This document shows positions 44,101 through 59,100 of a stretch of DNA of 64,000 nucleotides, piece by piece. A program made the translations under genes and the position numbers. The stretch comes from Bostrychus sinensis (Eukaryota > Chordata > Actinopteri > Gobiiformes > Eleotridae), in the NCBI GenBank assembly GCA_020698575.1, contig CM036242.1:9106624-9170623 (forward strand), given 5' to 3'. Within the stretch, counting starts at the first letter, position 1. Each line of letters opens with the position of its first letter. Under the pieces are notes generated by a model, which worked only from the letters and a program-made list of their open reading frames with translations, ran no database searches and had not been told where the DNA came from.

Positions 44101-47100
44101 GAATGGGCACAGGAAAGACATTTAGGGCACATTCCCACTGGATGCAGAGCCATATACTCCCACAAGGATAACATGTCAAAATATTAATCTCAAAAGTTGT
44201 GCTTGCAAAGGACAAGTACTATTTTTTTTATTCACAGAGAACATTTGTATTTATACCACAGAACATAGTTTGGTAGAGTATGCTTTTTTTTTTGCAGTGA
44301 AAACTGACCCGACACCCTCCCCCCTCCAGTGGAAATGTGGCTTTAGTCAAATATGAATTTAGTGGCTTTTTTGTCAATGAATGGAACATAAAGTGGTGAC
44401 TGGAATAAGTGAAAACCATTACTACTGTATTTTCTGGACTATAAGTCGCACTTTTCTTCATAGTCTGGCTAGAGGTGTGACAGTATACTCAGGTGTGACT
44501 TGTATATTAAAATATTTCAGGTGTTGGTTAGAGGGCGCTCTAGGCTTGTGTACCAGCATCTGCTGCACCTGCACCACTGACAATTTAAAATGTAAACATT
44601 ACCACTAACAACTTAGGCTATAAAGACAACTGAGAAAGAGTGGAATAATTGGAAATGGAACTGATGCTGAGTCTGACGACAGCCACGCAGAGGAGGAAGC
44701 GGCGCTTCGTCTACCTCCGGAGTTGGCGGAGTTGTTCAGAAGCGACACCGAGGATGAAGAATTTAAAGGATTTAGCAATTAGGAGTGAGATGGTGAGTTT
44801 GGTGAACTTGTTATATTATGTTCTTTATGCTATAGTTATGTGAATAACTGTTAATATATTACGTTAACATACGAGACACCTATTCAGTTCGTTGTTTATG
44901 CTTCCTGTAGCTGAATAACCATCAATGTGTTACGTTAGCAAACTGCACACCTATTCAGCTGTTGTTCTCTATTCTAGTATTACCTATAACTTGCTTTTCA
45001 AGACGAAATATCTGTTCTTGGTGTCGGATTTTGTAAAATAAATTTCCCCCCAAAAATGCGACTTATAGTCCAGTGCAACTTATATACGTTTTTTTCTTCT
45101 TCATTATGCATTTTTTGGCTAGTGCGACTTATAATCCGGAAAATACGGTAAAAGAACTATGACTACTTGAACTATGATGTTCCTGTTCTTTGTTACTAAG
45201 TACTAAGCGTAATATGATAATAAGACATCTTTTAAGTTTAAATTAAGTAAATGACAGGAATGGCCATTGTTACTGCAGTTTTTTTTTCTAGGTTTCTTTC
45301 AAAATCAGTAGCTTTTAAGTTGTTGGTCTAACATGTACTTTCGTGTTCGTCCAAGGTTTAGTCACACTAATGGTAAATACACTCATTTACTGAGCAACAA
45401 ATCATTCCAGTCATGACTTTTAAAGGTCTTTTGAAGTTAATCCACTCACTAGAGGAGAACAGCCCTCAACTGTTGGTGGTCATGAGTCACTCTGTGTGTT
45501 GTGTAACCTGGATGTAGAATTCCATTATTGTTTCTGTGTTAGTGTGACGTACGCTGAGTATCATGATAAAGCTGACAGATTAAGTGACGCATCGTGGTAT
45601 GGGAAAATAACATAACAGCTACCGCACAGAAGAGGTACAAAATGTATCTGTTGGTCAAGTAGCCACTGATGGTGAGATTTCTTACTTGTTCAAGTTTAAA
45701 GATGTGCTGGTTGAAGTAATGCTGCAGACGCTCGTTGGCAAAGTTGATGCAGAACTGTTCGAAGCTGTTGTTCTCATAGTCTTCAAAACCAAAAATATCC
45801 AGAACTCCAATGGACAAGATCTGAGGAAGAAAACAAAGTACAAAACATAGGTAATTTTAGTTAGTATACATGAACCTTTTACCTATGTTGCAAAAATGCA
45901 AATGATATAACCAGAAACCAGAAAACCAGAAAAACTCAAAAGTCATACATATGAACCCTATTATAAAACAACATGAGCTGCATAATCAAATCTGACAACA
46001 AAGAAAGAAGAAGTTAAGCAATGCTGCAATGCATTTTTGACTGACATAGGCAAATTCTGTAAAAATAATATGATTTTGGCTATTGTCAGCACACAGGCTA
46101 CATTTTTCTCTCAGTGAAGGGGCAGAGAGCATTTATTAAAGACTGCTGTTTTGTGGAGTAAGCAGTAGTAGCCAGTGCTGGAATTGCCATCTTGTTTTAC
46201 TTGCCGCTGGCATTACTCCAGTGCAAAAAAGACGTGCATAAGATTGGACTCAACTAGAGCTGCACAATATATTGCAAAATTATCGTTATCGCAATTATCG
46301 CAATATCAGCAAATGCAATATCTGTATCACCAAGAATCTAAATATATCGCACTAACGCTGTGGTCTTCCATCTGACAGAGATTTACACTGAAGAATCATT
46401 TTCTACCAGAGGTTTAAAAGAACATGTGTTGTGACTAAATAAAAATGTTTATAAAGTCCAGTTTTAGTGGTAATTTAATTAATTTGGTCACAGCTTAGCC
46501 TTGTTTTATTCCTGGTTTAGTCTGTGTTAAGTTTTGATTTTGTCACTGTTTTGACTTGTAAATACAGGAATTTACATTTTTGTGAAATGTAGTGAATTTA
46601 ATTTACTATGTTCAAAAACTAGGCTCTATTTTCAAATATAGCAATAATATCTTTATCGCAATTTTCAACATAGTTATCAAATATTGCATGTTTTCTCCGT
46701 ATCGTGCAGCCCTAGACCAATGAAAGTGTCCCAGATCCGAATGAGCCCATCCCACTTTGTTCTGAGCATGTGATTGGTCAAGAAATTCAGTTTCTGCTCT
46801 AGTTACCCCTCTGGCCAAAATGCTTTATAATAAGCTCTAAGAGTTGACTTCTATTACGCTGCGCTATTGACTGAGAACTTAGTTTTTGTCAAATACAAGT
46901 GAAAAAAAACAGGCTTTTTTGAAAAAGACTGATGTAAAAATGTTGCCAAAGGGTTCAAAAATAAACATTAAACCAGTGAACAGATAGATTAACAGGTAAA
47001 ATCACTTTCTTTACAAGATGGAACCAGTATAACCCAATGCGGACTGTTGTAGAGAAAAGAGCTTGACTGTACCTTGGTGGTCTCCTCCAGGTCCTTGATG

Positions 47101-50100
47101 TTGAGCAGAGCATGATTGATCCTGAACACGATCCAGTCAAACAGAGCAGAGTACAGAGACTTGGCCATGGAGTCCCTCACTGTACCAGCCTGGAAACATA
47201 CATATAATTTTAATAGCTTACAAGTGATCATCTGGTAACTTTCACTGACTGATGGAACAAATACAAACTGGGATGCTGTGGCAGTAGGTCCGTCAAACAA
47301 GCCTACAGGTTACATATAGTGCGTTGTTAGGATATATACAGCTTCCTTTACTTCATTATTACCTTATATTAAAGGTCCTATATTATGCTTTTTCAGGCTT
47401 TTTGAACTAGTTTTGGGCACCTTTGGATTAGTAGTTCACATTTTATAACTTTAAATAATGTATAAATAAAATATGTACGGAAAACTCTTCTTTCAATTTG
47501 CAGAGAACGCTTGGATTAGGCGTCTGTCGCTCCCTGCTGGCAACAGCGGGGAATGGACAGAGCATAAAATTGCTAATTAGCATGGATAATAGCAATTCAA
47601 GCACTAAAATTATCAGAATAAATCCAGGGACGGGCTTTAGAAACGCACAGGAGCACTCTCCTGGTTTCATGTGTCTACGTGGAGCGGTGAGACCGAGCGT
47701 TTTCAGCTCTGGAGAAGGGGACGGGCTCAGCTTACAGAATTAACATGCATGAATGAAACAAAATACTACTGTAGGTGTATTTTCAGTTGAAAAAAGTCGA
47801 TTTATCATAATAGGGGCCCTTTAATCTTTCAAGAGAAATAATGCTTTGTACCAGATTTAGCTACAAGGTTATAATCATTATTTTTTAAGCTATTAGCAAA
47901 TATCTTAATTTAGATAAAGTCTATAGCATGAAAACGGTGAGTATGTTGAATAAAAGACACAATATAGAACCAATCTGGAAAAATACCATGAAGCTCTGGC
48001 CTTTTCTCTAAGCGTCAAATTTACATCCGAGTGCATCTAGCTGGAGTATTGTTTGTTGTCATGAGTGTAGACAATACCAACATGTAGATTTTGTTCTCAA
48101 AGTGACTATTTAATTAAAACACTAAGACTAATATTTTCATGCTAATCAGTCTCACTGTATAAATACTATGTTGATGTTATGTTTGTGAAAATGTGTGTTG
48201 GAGTACAAACTTTAAAAGCGGGGATTTTGTTTCACTCTTTGGTTTATTTTGACTCGCCTCTCAATTATTAAAGAAAACGTCTAAGTCCTGCTTCCGCTGG
48301 AACAATCTGACCTTGGAGCAGCACATCATCCACGTCATCTTCAACTTTCAACAAAACAAGCAAGTTTTCTACAATGCCTATAATCTCCTGTTTTACAAAA
48401 TAATTAACCAGCTTATTTTTAGTAACCAAATGTGGCTGCCATGATTCAGAGCAGACGTCAAATGCATGCATACTTGATTCTAATGGACCATAACCTTTTC
48501 ATTATTTAGAGGCAGCAAGACCAAAAATAGCAGTGAAATAGCTTCATAATAATGCTGACTAAACTCATTACATATTTCTCTGAGGTTTTTGGTGTGTCTG
48601 ATTGAAGTGAACGGGGAATGGGACTGTTGTGATTGTTAGAACAATGTTTACACTGTGAGACCACCCAGTGAGCAAGCAAAACAATCACAGTTTGTTCATA
48701 TGAAATGGCTGTTAAACATCACTTTAATGGGAATGTGACCTAGCACCAACCACTCAGACAAATTTGATAGGACATGGCAGAAGTCATTACAAAAGAATGA
48801 CTGAAATTAGCAGGAAAAAATTATAATTTGATGAATTCTTGTCACTAAACAAACACTAGTGGTTATATCAGTGCAGTCAATTTAAAAGAATACTTTGTGT
48901 ATGAAAAAGTAGGCAATGACACAGCCTGGTAGTATGGCTGCTAATGGGGCAACTACTAACGACTCACAAGGCTTCTTAGTGCATGTGTGTAACAATTATT
49001 TTGACAAAAGACTGCTGTTTATTCTGTTCCTCATTTATACAACCCCAGAACTCAACACTCTCAACCACAACTTCCTCAGGATGGCCAACAGAACCAAAAA
49101 AATGGGACATTTCTTAGCAACATTTAAAATAGTTCAATAAAACAGTGTGTTTTGTTGATATTGGACAAATATAGCATTTAAGTAATTCAGAATAATGTAA
49201 TTGTGCTTTTAGACAGTTTCGGTCGAAAAAACAACTTATCAGCTTGTTTGGAGAAGAAGAAAACCATTGTAACTAAACATTGTGGTGCATTGTTAAATAT
49301 TTCCAACACTGAGACCAATTTCAGTCTAAGTGAGTAAGAACAGGATCACAATATACTGTATATTTCTTACTGTTTAACATTTTTAACATTGTTTTATTAG
49401 TTTTTATTTGATTTTAGTTTTTATTGTTTTAGCTATATTCTGTTGTTTTATTTGTAGCTATTGTGTTTTTTACTGATGTTCTATTTTATTAACACTGTAC
49501 TGCACTTTGGGGCAGTAGTGTCTGTTTTTAAATGTGCTATATAAATAAACTTTGACTTGAGTTTGACTTGATATTTCTGAGAAATGGCCTATATTTTATA
49601 TATATATATATATATATATGAGACAGTACCATTACAGAGCTTATGCTCAGGTTTGCAAAGTTCTGCAGGGTTCTATAAATAAGTAGCACGATATAAAACA
49701 TAAAAATTAATGTTTACTTTAACTCTACTGACATTAACCCAATAATTTACCTTTTCTAAGTGTGCCACAAATCCTTTTTCCTAAATACAGGTCAATTCCT
49801 CTAACTTTAGAGGTGTACGTTGCAGCTGCCTCTTGTCTGCAGACCATGATGTGTGTTTGTTTTCAGAGCGGGGTCCTAACAAACCCACAGTGGGTCCTGA
49901 ACTGTGTCCCTCTTCCTCTGCACACTCTGGACATGTGGGAGCGTGTTCATGTGTGACCGCGAGCTGTAAGCCGTGGAGCAGGAAGAGGCCAGTCCTGAAC
50001 CGTGCAGGCCTGTAAACATGGCCCGGTCAGAGGCAGTTATTGAGTTGGCATGGAGCCTTCAGTCAGACTACTTAGCAAAAGGCCGCTAACTCACCGACAT

Positions 50101-53100
50101 AAGGAAATGCTCAGGCATACAAAAGCTGGCCGCTGTTATCAGTGTTGGAGATTTTATCTGACCTACTGCACACAGCTATGCAAACCCAGAGTGAAGCAAC
50201 AGCACACTAGACAAAAGACTGCTTCTTTATTACAGTATTTATATATAAGGTAGGGCTCCATTGTGTGAGTATGGTTTGAATATATGGCCTACAATATTTG
50301 TCTGAAAAAAGGTAAACTTGTGGTGATTTGATCAGTTCTTGACATTGATTTTGCACCTATTGAGAAAGCAATAACCATTTGTGCAAGTAAAGTGCATCTC
50401 ATTATATTCTGCAGTGTTGCCTTACCTCAGCCAGTTTATAAGGAACAATCAGCTTCTCCCCCACAGTGACAGTCTTCCGCGTTGTCAAAGCTTCAAACAG
50501 CATTTCCTCTTTTACCTGGTCACCACAGACAGAAAGATATGTTTGCAGCATACATGAAAATATAATGTTTGGCTCTAAAAGGTCAATAAAACAAATATCA
50601 TGACCTTTTGAGAAATATATTAACAACTACAGGCAAGCGAGACTGAACTATTCACTTACCTCACTTACTCACTTCAAAGCTTTTTTTTTTTTTAATGAGG
50701 AGGCTTATTCATCAAAACTTTGTCTCTATTAATTGTTAACCTAATTCATCTATGTTGCACAGAACCATCAAAGGACCTGAACTACTAATTCAGATGCAAA
50801 TGAAATCACGTTTTAGGTCAAAAGGGGCAGTACCTCAAGCAGTTCTGAGACAACCGGCAGCACCTCTGGATTACAGATGTCTATGGAGTCGTCTCTGTAG
50901 GTTTTCCTCTTGTAACGGATGTTTCCGAGATGGAGGATGGCCGACAGCAGGGAGAAAATCCTACACAACATCACATCAGCCAATGTCAATACACAAACCT
51001 TTTGTTTGCTTAGTAATCCAGATAGGTACTTTCCTCCATCCAAAACAAATCTGGGCCTATCTTTAAGTTGCCTATTTAATCAAGCACTGATTGTAGAATG
51101 TGTTACTCACTGTTTACGTGTGGTGGGGAGGAAGCCCACCATCTCCATCGCCAGCTGAAGACGCTCAAAGTCATGCTTCAGGTCCTCTCCTTCAACTGTG
51201 AAGCAGTCCTACAACAGTGAAAGCCAAACTATCAAGATTATAGCCTTAAAGTAAATCACAGTACACTGTAAAGAAACTGCCGAGGTAAACAACACACCAA
51301 TGTTTTTTTTAATGTATAAAGAGTGTCAAGCAGAGAGGCCTAAAATAGTGCTTTAGTTTATGTTGCAGTTGAGCAAAATACAGCAGAGTGGCCTGAGGCT
51401 GGCGAAATGAGTGACTCACACATAAAAGGCTATCATTATGAGAGCTTGGGGTCAAACAAAACAGCAGCACTGGTCTGATGTGCAGCGTGTCTCGTCAACA
51501 ACAACACTCGGAGCTTCTGCTTGTGTAGTGGAAAATATGGCCTGGCTTTTCTTTTAAACCAGCCCGCAAAAACGTGGAGCGCAGCGGCTGACTGAAAATG
51601 TAGCTTATAGCACTGAATGAGAGGAAGAGCTAGACTTGAGAGGAGATGTTTTTGCTGGTACAGTAAGCATATTATCCACAAACACTCACTGGCCATTTTA
51701 TTAAATTCATCTGTTCAACTGCTAGTTAACATAAATAGCTAACCAGCCAATCATGTGGCAGAACAGAGCAGAAAGGCGATTTAAGTGACTTTGAACATGG
51801 TGAAAAAAATAAACTGTTGATCGACTGGGATTTTAACACAAAAGGACCTTTAAGTTTTTAAGAGAATGGCCCAAAAGAGAGAAAAAATCCAGTAAGCGGC
51901 TATTCTGTGGGTGAAAAGGTAATGAGAGATTGACCAAGCTGGTTCGATATGATAAAAAAGGAACACTACCAGTAATTTAAATTACCACTTAATGTAGACT
52001 TTGAAGCCCATTGACAAACATAGCAGAAGACCACACTGAGGGCCAGTTTATTAGGCACACCTACAAAGTGGCCAGGGAGTGTACACCCAATTTCTTCCAG
52101 AGCAAGCTCATATTAAATTGCACAGTAATTTTCTCTGCTCCAATGTATACAGCATAAATGTTTAGCAAGCCACTATAAGTCTACAGGATTACACTTGCGG
52201 CTTGATCAGCACACAGTACTTGTTGTTGATGTAAGGAAGTCTTTCCCAGACGTACATGCTTTGATGCAGCAGTAGTCTGCACAGAGCCACTGTAATAGGA
52301 GCTCCACTCCTCTGTGCTTTATGGGCCCATTCCACTATGGCGGCCATAATTACCACATACCAGGGCTTCAGAAACACAAACATGAAACTCACACTTCCAC
52401 AAACTCGCCTCCATGCTGCCTCACTCTGAGCTTACAGTAAGAAGAGCTGTTTTGACCCAGTACTATTAGCTTACTAACATAATATTTTACATTATACAAG
52501 CACTAAACTCAGATGCATACATGGTGAGTGAATATACTAACGTTTAATTAATACATTTTAGTAAAGAAAAAAAATCAGCCATAAAAATGATTCTTTATAC
52601 ACAATAATTTATACACAAAAGTTTTCCATCACTTACCTATGACCTTTTACCAAACCTCCATGAGCCAAAATCATTTTATTTACAAACAAAATTGTATTAT
52701 TTCTGCTACTAAATTTAATTTCAAATATAAGATGCAATATTTCTGTTAAAGGTCCCCTATTATGCTAAATCGTTTTGTTTCATTCATGCATGTTTGAGTA
52801 ATCTTGTATGCTAAGGCTGTCCCCTTCTTGAGAACTAAAAACACCAGGAAGTGCTCCTGTGCATTTCTAAAGCCCATACACCATCACCGGACTCATTCTG
52901 ATCATTTCTGTGCTTAAACTGCCATCACTACAAACTATCAGCTCATTTTTGTATCTGTTAGCATCATGTTGCTAATAGCCGTGCTAAACAGCCAGTTTAT
53001 GCTCTGTCTATTCCCCCATCGTTGCCAGCAGGGAGCAAAAGGCAACTAATCCAAGTATTCTCTGCAAAGTCAAAATAACAGCTTCCCAAAAGGATTTTTT

Positions 53101-56100
53101 CCATTCATTTACATTATTTTACGTTATAAAACTTAAACTACTAATGCAAAAGTGTTCAAAATCACTTCAAAAAGACTGAAAAAGCATAATTATGGGACCT
53201 TTAAATAAATAGCCAAACATCTCTATGTAGTATCCTTCATAAATCTTACCTAAATCTTATTGAAAACACATACATCTACTCCAACCATTTACTCAAGTTT
53301 TGTCCGGCTTTCTTATAAAATGTAAGTGGTATACTATTTTCCCACTAAGGTACACATAAAGGTTCTCTTATGTGCCGTTATCTGACATTGACCTAAAGAG
53401 GCAGTTCAGTATTTTGTATAAGGTTTGGACAAGCACACAGGAGCAACACCAACAGGCTTTAAATTATGTACGTCTGTCATCACAATTTTGTTATCCAAAT
53501 AAAATATTTAGAAACATCTATTAATAGACATATGTACTCTATATAACATGTATACAACTTCAGGTCATTGTATTTATGTTGTATAAGCTAAGACTGCACG
53601 ATATATTTCGATGTGATCATTATCACAATATCAGCAAATGCAATATACATGTCACAAGAAACTAAATATACTGCAATGTTACTGTCCTTCGTCTGACAGA
53701 GATTTACACTGTCAGAATCATTTTTCCTGTATAAGAGCCTTAAATGAAAATGTGTTGTGTTGTGAAAATATTTAAAAAGTCCAGATTCCTTTAATTTAGT
53801 ATAATTTAGCCTTGTTTTAGTCCAGATTTAAAGTCTTAAAATTTAGATTTTGACACAGTTTTGACTAGTAAATACAGGGACGTGCATTTCCGCTTTAATT
53901 TAGTTGAACTTACCATGTCAAAATTGTATATCAAAATATCGCCAATCATATCGCAATAATCAGCATAGGTACATAGTTGTATGATTTTCCAATGCTGTGC
54001 AGCCCTAGCATAAGTGCATCATACTAACTCGTACGCTAATATTCCTATGGATTTCACATTTAAATGCCAAATAAAGTTATTCTCAGTTTTACGCATCAGT
54101 AGCTTTAAATGTATTTCTCTGGTTTCATTTACAGCGGTACATGGTTTAGTCTGCGTACCACTGACCCTGTCTGCTTCTCCAATTCGGGACTATGCTTATG
54201 TTTTATTGTTGAATCGTGCTCAAACCTAAATTGTTTTGGCTACAATTTCTAATCCAATTACTTTGATATAATGTTATTGACTTCATTATAGGAACTGTAC
54301 CCATACAGAGTCGATGATGAAACAAAAGCCCTTGTTTAGAGCAAACCAGGCGGCTGTAGTGGTCAGGATATGACTAGACATACCAACATAGCTCAACCGT
54401 CAGAAGCAAAAACAAACAACGCTAAAATAAACTCAACCGAGATGAAATCTTGTCATGTCCAACAAGTACAATCTGGTCAACGAGGAAGGGATGTGCAAAA
54501 GTGAGGGGAAAGTCAGGCAAGGTGGCGAGGCTGAGGTGATTAAATAAAGTTGTATTTGTTTTTTCTTGTTGATTCTAAAAAGACACAGAAACAGAGATTG
54601 ATACTGACCGGTTCAGAGTCACAGTAACTGTCCCAGTGCGATCGATGGGGTTTCTTTGTCATCTGGAAATGTTAAGGTAGAGTTTACAGGGAGGGCCAGG
54701 TTAGGGTTAGACAGATGCAATCCAATGGAAACACACACAATACAGTTATGTATAAATACATGTATTCAACGTTAAAACAATGGACATGCTGTTAAGACAA
54801 ACAGTTCAGTCTGTTAAATACAATTATACACAGATGTACAAGTAAGTAAAATGCATGAGAACACTGTCACATGAATGGGAAAGCACGTAACTGGATTAAT
54901 AACAAAATAAAATATGAAACACACATTCACATGCTCATTTAAACTGTACAGATATGCACTTTTGTCATATCGGACCATTTTCTAAAGCCTAAATTAGGTA
55001 AAACGTGCCATTTAGGAAATTCATAATCAGACTGTAAATAGATTGTCACAATGTATTTGTTCAGGTTGAGTCTACTGTTCACTTTATCAGGCAGCAGACA
55101 TTTAGTTGTCCATGTATGGCTGAAAATGTCATAAGTTGTTTATCTACAACTGTCTTAGCAGCATAGCAGAAAAATGTATTGAAGTGAATGCTAATTATCA
55201 TCATTTCATTCATTCTTGTCCTAAAATCTGCTTTTTGAAAATGGCCAAAGTGTGATTATTTATAAATTGTATGTAGACACAAAGCTGCATGCTGTATATT
55301 AAATATGAATATGATATGAATAAAGCTGGAGGTGTGAATGCTGTTATAGAGAAATGTCTTATCTGCTTTATGTTCTCAAGCCTTGTAAACAAGTCATCAA
55401 GATAAGGACTTGGACTTGGGTAACGCATGCTCTGATGACCACAAGAGTGTTAGTGTTTATGTAAAGTTCATAAAAAAGATCCAGAGGAATGAGGAAGAAC
55501 GAAGGGAAAACAGAGTCTAACCAGAACTCAAAAATGTGACTTCAGATTTCTATAGTTCTGTTTGTGTTTTAGAGGAATGGAAGGAATTCCCTGGTTGGCT
55601 CAGCGTAAGAGTGAGGTGGAGAGAGGTGGCACGTCAAATGTCCTGTCACGGCTGTCAGAGGCTACAGCTTCTACACATGGACTATGCAAAGTGTGTGAAA
55701 TGTGTGAAAAGTTGCTGAATTGATTTGAAGTTGTTTAATGAGAATTGTGTAACGGTATTATGCATGGAATTCAGAGCTAGCAGTTTAGAGCAAATCAAAA
55801 GCTACTTTTATATGCTAAATTATGTGCTATTGTATTGTTTTTTGTTTCCTGTCCACCCACACTTACATGCAGTTCCACCTCTTTACAGAGAAATGAAGAC
55901 ACATTAGGCAGACACAATGAGAGGAATCCCGGCTGTAGAACAGGTGAAGCCATTAGCCTGGACAGACTATAAATGGATGAAGTGTTGAAAAGCCACCACC
56001 AGAGGCATGTTTTTCCACTGTGCCCTCATTTCTCTCTTTCCTGTTTGCAGAAATTATGTACTGTGCTTTGTGCTGTCTCAGGAGTGTCACATAACACCAG

Positions 56101-59100
56101 ACAGACGGTAACATATACTAACACATATCTGGTGTGAAGACAACATCAAATCTGCGAACTCAAACACTACACAACATGCAGAAAGATTCACTCTAGATCT
56201 ACTATTAAAATACCTGATTGAGGTAATGGTACTCTTCAGGTTTCATGAGGTGAAAGGCTGTTCTTTCTTCATCACTTGCTCCTGCCAGCAGGTAGTAAAA
56301 CACATGGTAGTTTCTACACAGGGGGAAAAAACAACAGAATAATTAGTTTAAAAACATAAAAAGTCTGCACAATAAACTGCAAATTTTCACTTATGGCAAT
56401 ATTACTATATTTATATGGCAAATGGCTGTTGGAAGCCACATTTGTCATCAAAATGACTCAATTAGCCTTTGGTTTAGGTTTTGTTTAGGTTTGGTTAAGA
56501 CATTATTTACTCTTTGTTCAGTCATGGTGTAGTCTATGGTTTAGCCTGTTTACTCCTTATTTAGCCATGTTTTAGTCTTCTTTAAGTCCTGACTCAGTGC
56601 TAAATTAAATCCAGCTTCACTCTTTGTTGAGTTTAGCTGTAGCCGCAATACTGACAAGTGAAAACCTTTAACATGAATAAAATAATGTAATTTGAGATGA
56701 ACACTGCATGTTGTAAAAACAAAAGATGGAATGTTGTTGGTTAACATCTGTAATATGTTACTAGCAATCTTGTTAAAACTCTTAAACTCCTTTGAAAATA
56801 GTATATAAACTGGCATTCCACTGTAGTTATGCAAAAGACCTTGGCTTTTATTGTATGGTAAAATTTAACTACTGTACAGCTACATTCTTCCCTTTCTTTG
56901 AGCCATTACTTATTTATGTTGTTATTCTAAATGTGCTTTATGAATTTATAATTTTAATATTATAATAACTTCTTCTGATTGGTAAAAATAAATAAATAAA
57001 TAAATAGACAATTTGTACACATAATTCTCATGAAAAAATCATCCATTTGGCATGCACAGAGCATCTCAAAGGTCCCCTGTTATGATTTTTTCAGGCTTTT
57101 TTAAATAACTTTGGACAGTTTATGCATTAGCATTTCACGTTTTATAACTTAATAGAAAACATCTTCTGTTGGGGAGCTTATACTTTGCAGAGCACGCCCG
57201 TGCCTGTCGCTCTGTGCTGGCAATGGTGGAGAATGGAAGGAGCATAAAAAGGCTAATTAACGTGGCGATTATCACCATGACGTTAACAAAAAGATAAATG
57301 AGCTGACTGCTTTGTGGTGACATCAATTTAAAATGATCAGAACGAGTCTGGTTAGAAACGCGCAGGAGCACTTCCTGTTTTTATGCGCATGAATAAAACA
57401 AAATACTTCTCCAGCTAGGAAAAAACATTATAACATGGGTAAATGCTTAAAAAAGTCAATTTAGCATAATAGGGGACAGTTTAAGTCAAAATGAAGCAGC
57501 CCACAACAAAAAATCACTTGGTCTTAACACCTATGTTATCTTACAAGTGGCTTTGGCTTTGTGAAACCATTAATGTGCCACTTATACTGCAGGGCTGAGG
57601 TAACACGTGGTCTAAAGGCCGCTCCATGTGGTCAGTGTATGTTTGTATGTGCATGCGTGCTTTCTCTACCTCCACATGGTTGCACTGATGAAGGTCAAAA
57701 GTGAGCAACAGCTGTGTGACCAAAGGCCCACTGGAATAAACACACACGCAGGCTTTTTATGGGCCTGGAGTCAGCAATCCATCTCAATAAGAGGCTAACG
57801 GGGGCCCACTGTGAGCCCCCACGGCGAGGTTAACCCCCTCCCCACATACACACTGTCCACTGAGCACATTAGTGTCGGACCCAGTTAGAGAGCCATATGT
57901 GACTACAACCCAGGCTTACTGAAGCACAGTCATTAAGATTAAGAGCTTTGGACCAGATCTAATGATGTTTACTGTTAGCATCAATTTTACACAATAAAAT
58001 AATAGAATTTAGACATGTTATATATGAGGTATACATAAGGCATTGCTACACTACAAATACAGTATTAGATTTCAAATGTCAGGTTTAACTCAGTGTGTTA
58101 TTATCATAAACAGTGGTGACAGTTAAATGATCTAATTAAATCTACTCTGGGGTGCACGGTGGCAGAGCGGTTAGCGTTCTTGCCTCCTAGCAAGGAGGTC
58201 GTGGGTTCGAGCCCCAACACACCATCACATAAACTCTGTCTGCAGGTCCTCCCATGTTACCGTGGTTCTCTCCGGGTTCTCTGGCTTCCTCCACCGTCCA
58301 AAGACATGCATGTGTTAGGTGAATTGGTGAGTGAATAAATGTGAGAGTGAATGGTTGTCTGTCTGTGTTCGTCTCTGTGTCAGCCCTGCGACAAGCTGGC
58401 CCCTGTCCAGGGTGTACCCCGCCTACGGCCCAAAGTTACTGGGATAGGCTCCAGTCACCCGCGACCCCTAACGGGAATAAGCGGTAGAAAATGAATGAAT
58501 GAATAAATAAATCTACTCTGACTGCTTCACAAAGTGAGCCCTACGCCACTCCTCCACGTTTTGTTCGATATGGTTTAACCCATTGAACTATTTTCAAAGT
58601 AAAACTAATCCTTACACAACAGAAATCATTATCATTGCACACTTAAAGTACTTAATAATGCTTCCCTATGCAGAGTATAAAGACACAAAACAGTGCAGTT
58701 AGTTGAAAAAAAAAAGTATTTAGGATGTGTAAGGTATTAGCAAGACCAGGATTCAAAAGACTCACAATATTCAGTTAATATTTTCCAAGTAAATATGAAC
58801 AAACTATTGTAGTGTGCCTAAAAGTATCTAGATACACATGCTTTTTACAAATAAAACATTCTGCCCGGAAGTGTAGATAAAGCAAATACTGCATTATTTG
58901 CTTTATCTACACTTCAGGTCAGAGGTTTTAGAACACCCACATTTTTGGTTTTATTGAAACTCAAATGGCTACTCAGGTACAATTAATATTATTAAATGCT
59001 AACAAAAGTAAAAAACTGTCAGAGGTTAAAAAGGATAAGGTTAAGGTTGCCCATCACTGATATGGAAATAATGTTTATGTCAAAATGATAAATAAAGTAC

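Noticed and set aside
58150..58225. Functional tRNA gene
   Set aside because: A and B boxes are present but there is no cloverleaf with matching acceptor stem; the target duplication and tail show it is a SINE.
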